DNA from: DTFZ01 sp050260375
GTDB taxonomy: Bacteria > Bacillota > Clostridia > Christensenellales > SZUA-584
Length of the DNA stretch: 12,965 nucleotides
Assembly (NCBI GenBank): GCA_050260375.1
Contig: JBLNCA010000021.1
Span: 1-12,965, forward strand
Direction of reading: 5' to 3'
The notes under the pieces were generated by a model. The model saw only the letters and a program-made list of their open reading frames with translations. It made no database searches and was not told where the DNA came from. A program made the position numbers and the translations under genes. Positions 12,953 through 12,965 of this stretch are shown here, one piece after another. Within the stretch, counting starts at the first letter, position 1, and every line of letters begins with the position of its first letter.

Positions 12953-12965
12953 TTACTTGCTACCC

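Larger units (their letters stand above)
12846..12965 (-). mobile_element. 3' end of a repeated mobile element, right copy
   Basis: Reverse complement of 58-177 with two differences. On the minus strand the last codons of the element's protein (GSK-stop, 12964-12953) are followed by the same structured segment and the GC hairpin. The element body lies beyond the window. The boundary is near 12846, only 6 bases after the thioesterase stop codon, so this insertion has replaced whatever originally followed that gene. Confidence 0.75.

Overview
The window looks like chromosomal DNA from an uncultured Clostridia-type Firmicute. The grounds are DnaE-type polymerase III with a small conserved protein just downstream, a TRAP (MtrB) RNA-binding regulator, a SleB/CwlJ-type cell-wall hydrolase, strong AGGAGG ribosome-binding sites and sigma-A style promoters. 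It may be one assembly contig, because both ends lie in the same repeated element: positions 58-177 and 12846-12965 are inverted copies (118 of 120 bases identical) of the 3' end of a mobile element. That end carries a potential RNA pseudoknot and a GC-rich hairpin, and it resembles the right end of IS200/IS605 (tnpB-type) elements.

Left part (about 180-5190). A large LuxR-family ATP-dependent regulator (MalT/LAL type) is followed by a terminator-like or operator-like inverted repeat, then by a two-gene unit: a small DUF2442-like protein and a secreted surface protein. The surface protein has a signal peptide, glycine-rich beta-strand repeats, 24 collagen-like Gly-X-Y triplets and a C-terminal membrane segment. 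A TAG codon interrupts that anchor, and the same frame continues to an RRRKG tail. This part uses mainly ATC for isoleucine.

Middle (5190-5980). About 790 bases hold no gene I can support. There is a GC-rich dispersed inverted-repeat element, a second inverted repeat, then an AT-rich tract with a good promoter for the next gene.

Right part (about 5980-12840). This part has a SleB-type hydrolase that seems to start at ATA. A convergent two-gene ABC importer (permease and ATPase, no binding protein) follows, and then dnaE, mtrB (TRAP), a 65-residue conserved protein and a hot-dog thioesterase, all on the plus strand. Isoleucine here is mostly ATA, unlike the left part, so the two halves probably have different histories. 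Two copies of a 37-base REP-like hairpin lie in opposite orientation around dnaE-mtrB-small protein.

No CRISPR array, tRNA or rRNA was seen. The items most worth attention are the interrupted surface anchor, the mobile-element ends that bracket the window, TRAP encoded beside dnaE, the apparent ATA start, and a thioesterase with Gly where the catalytic Asp is expected.
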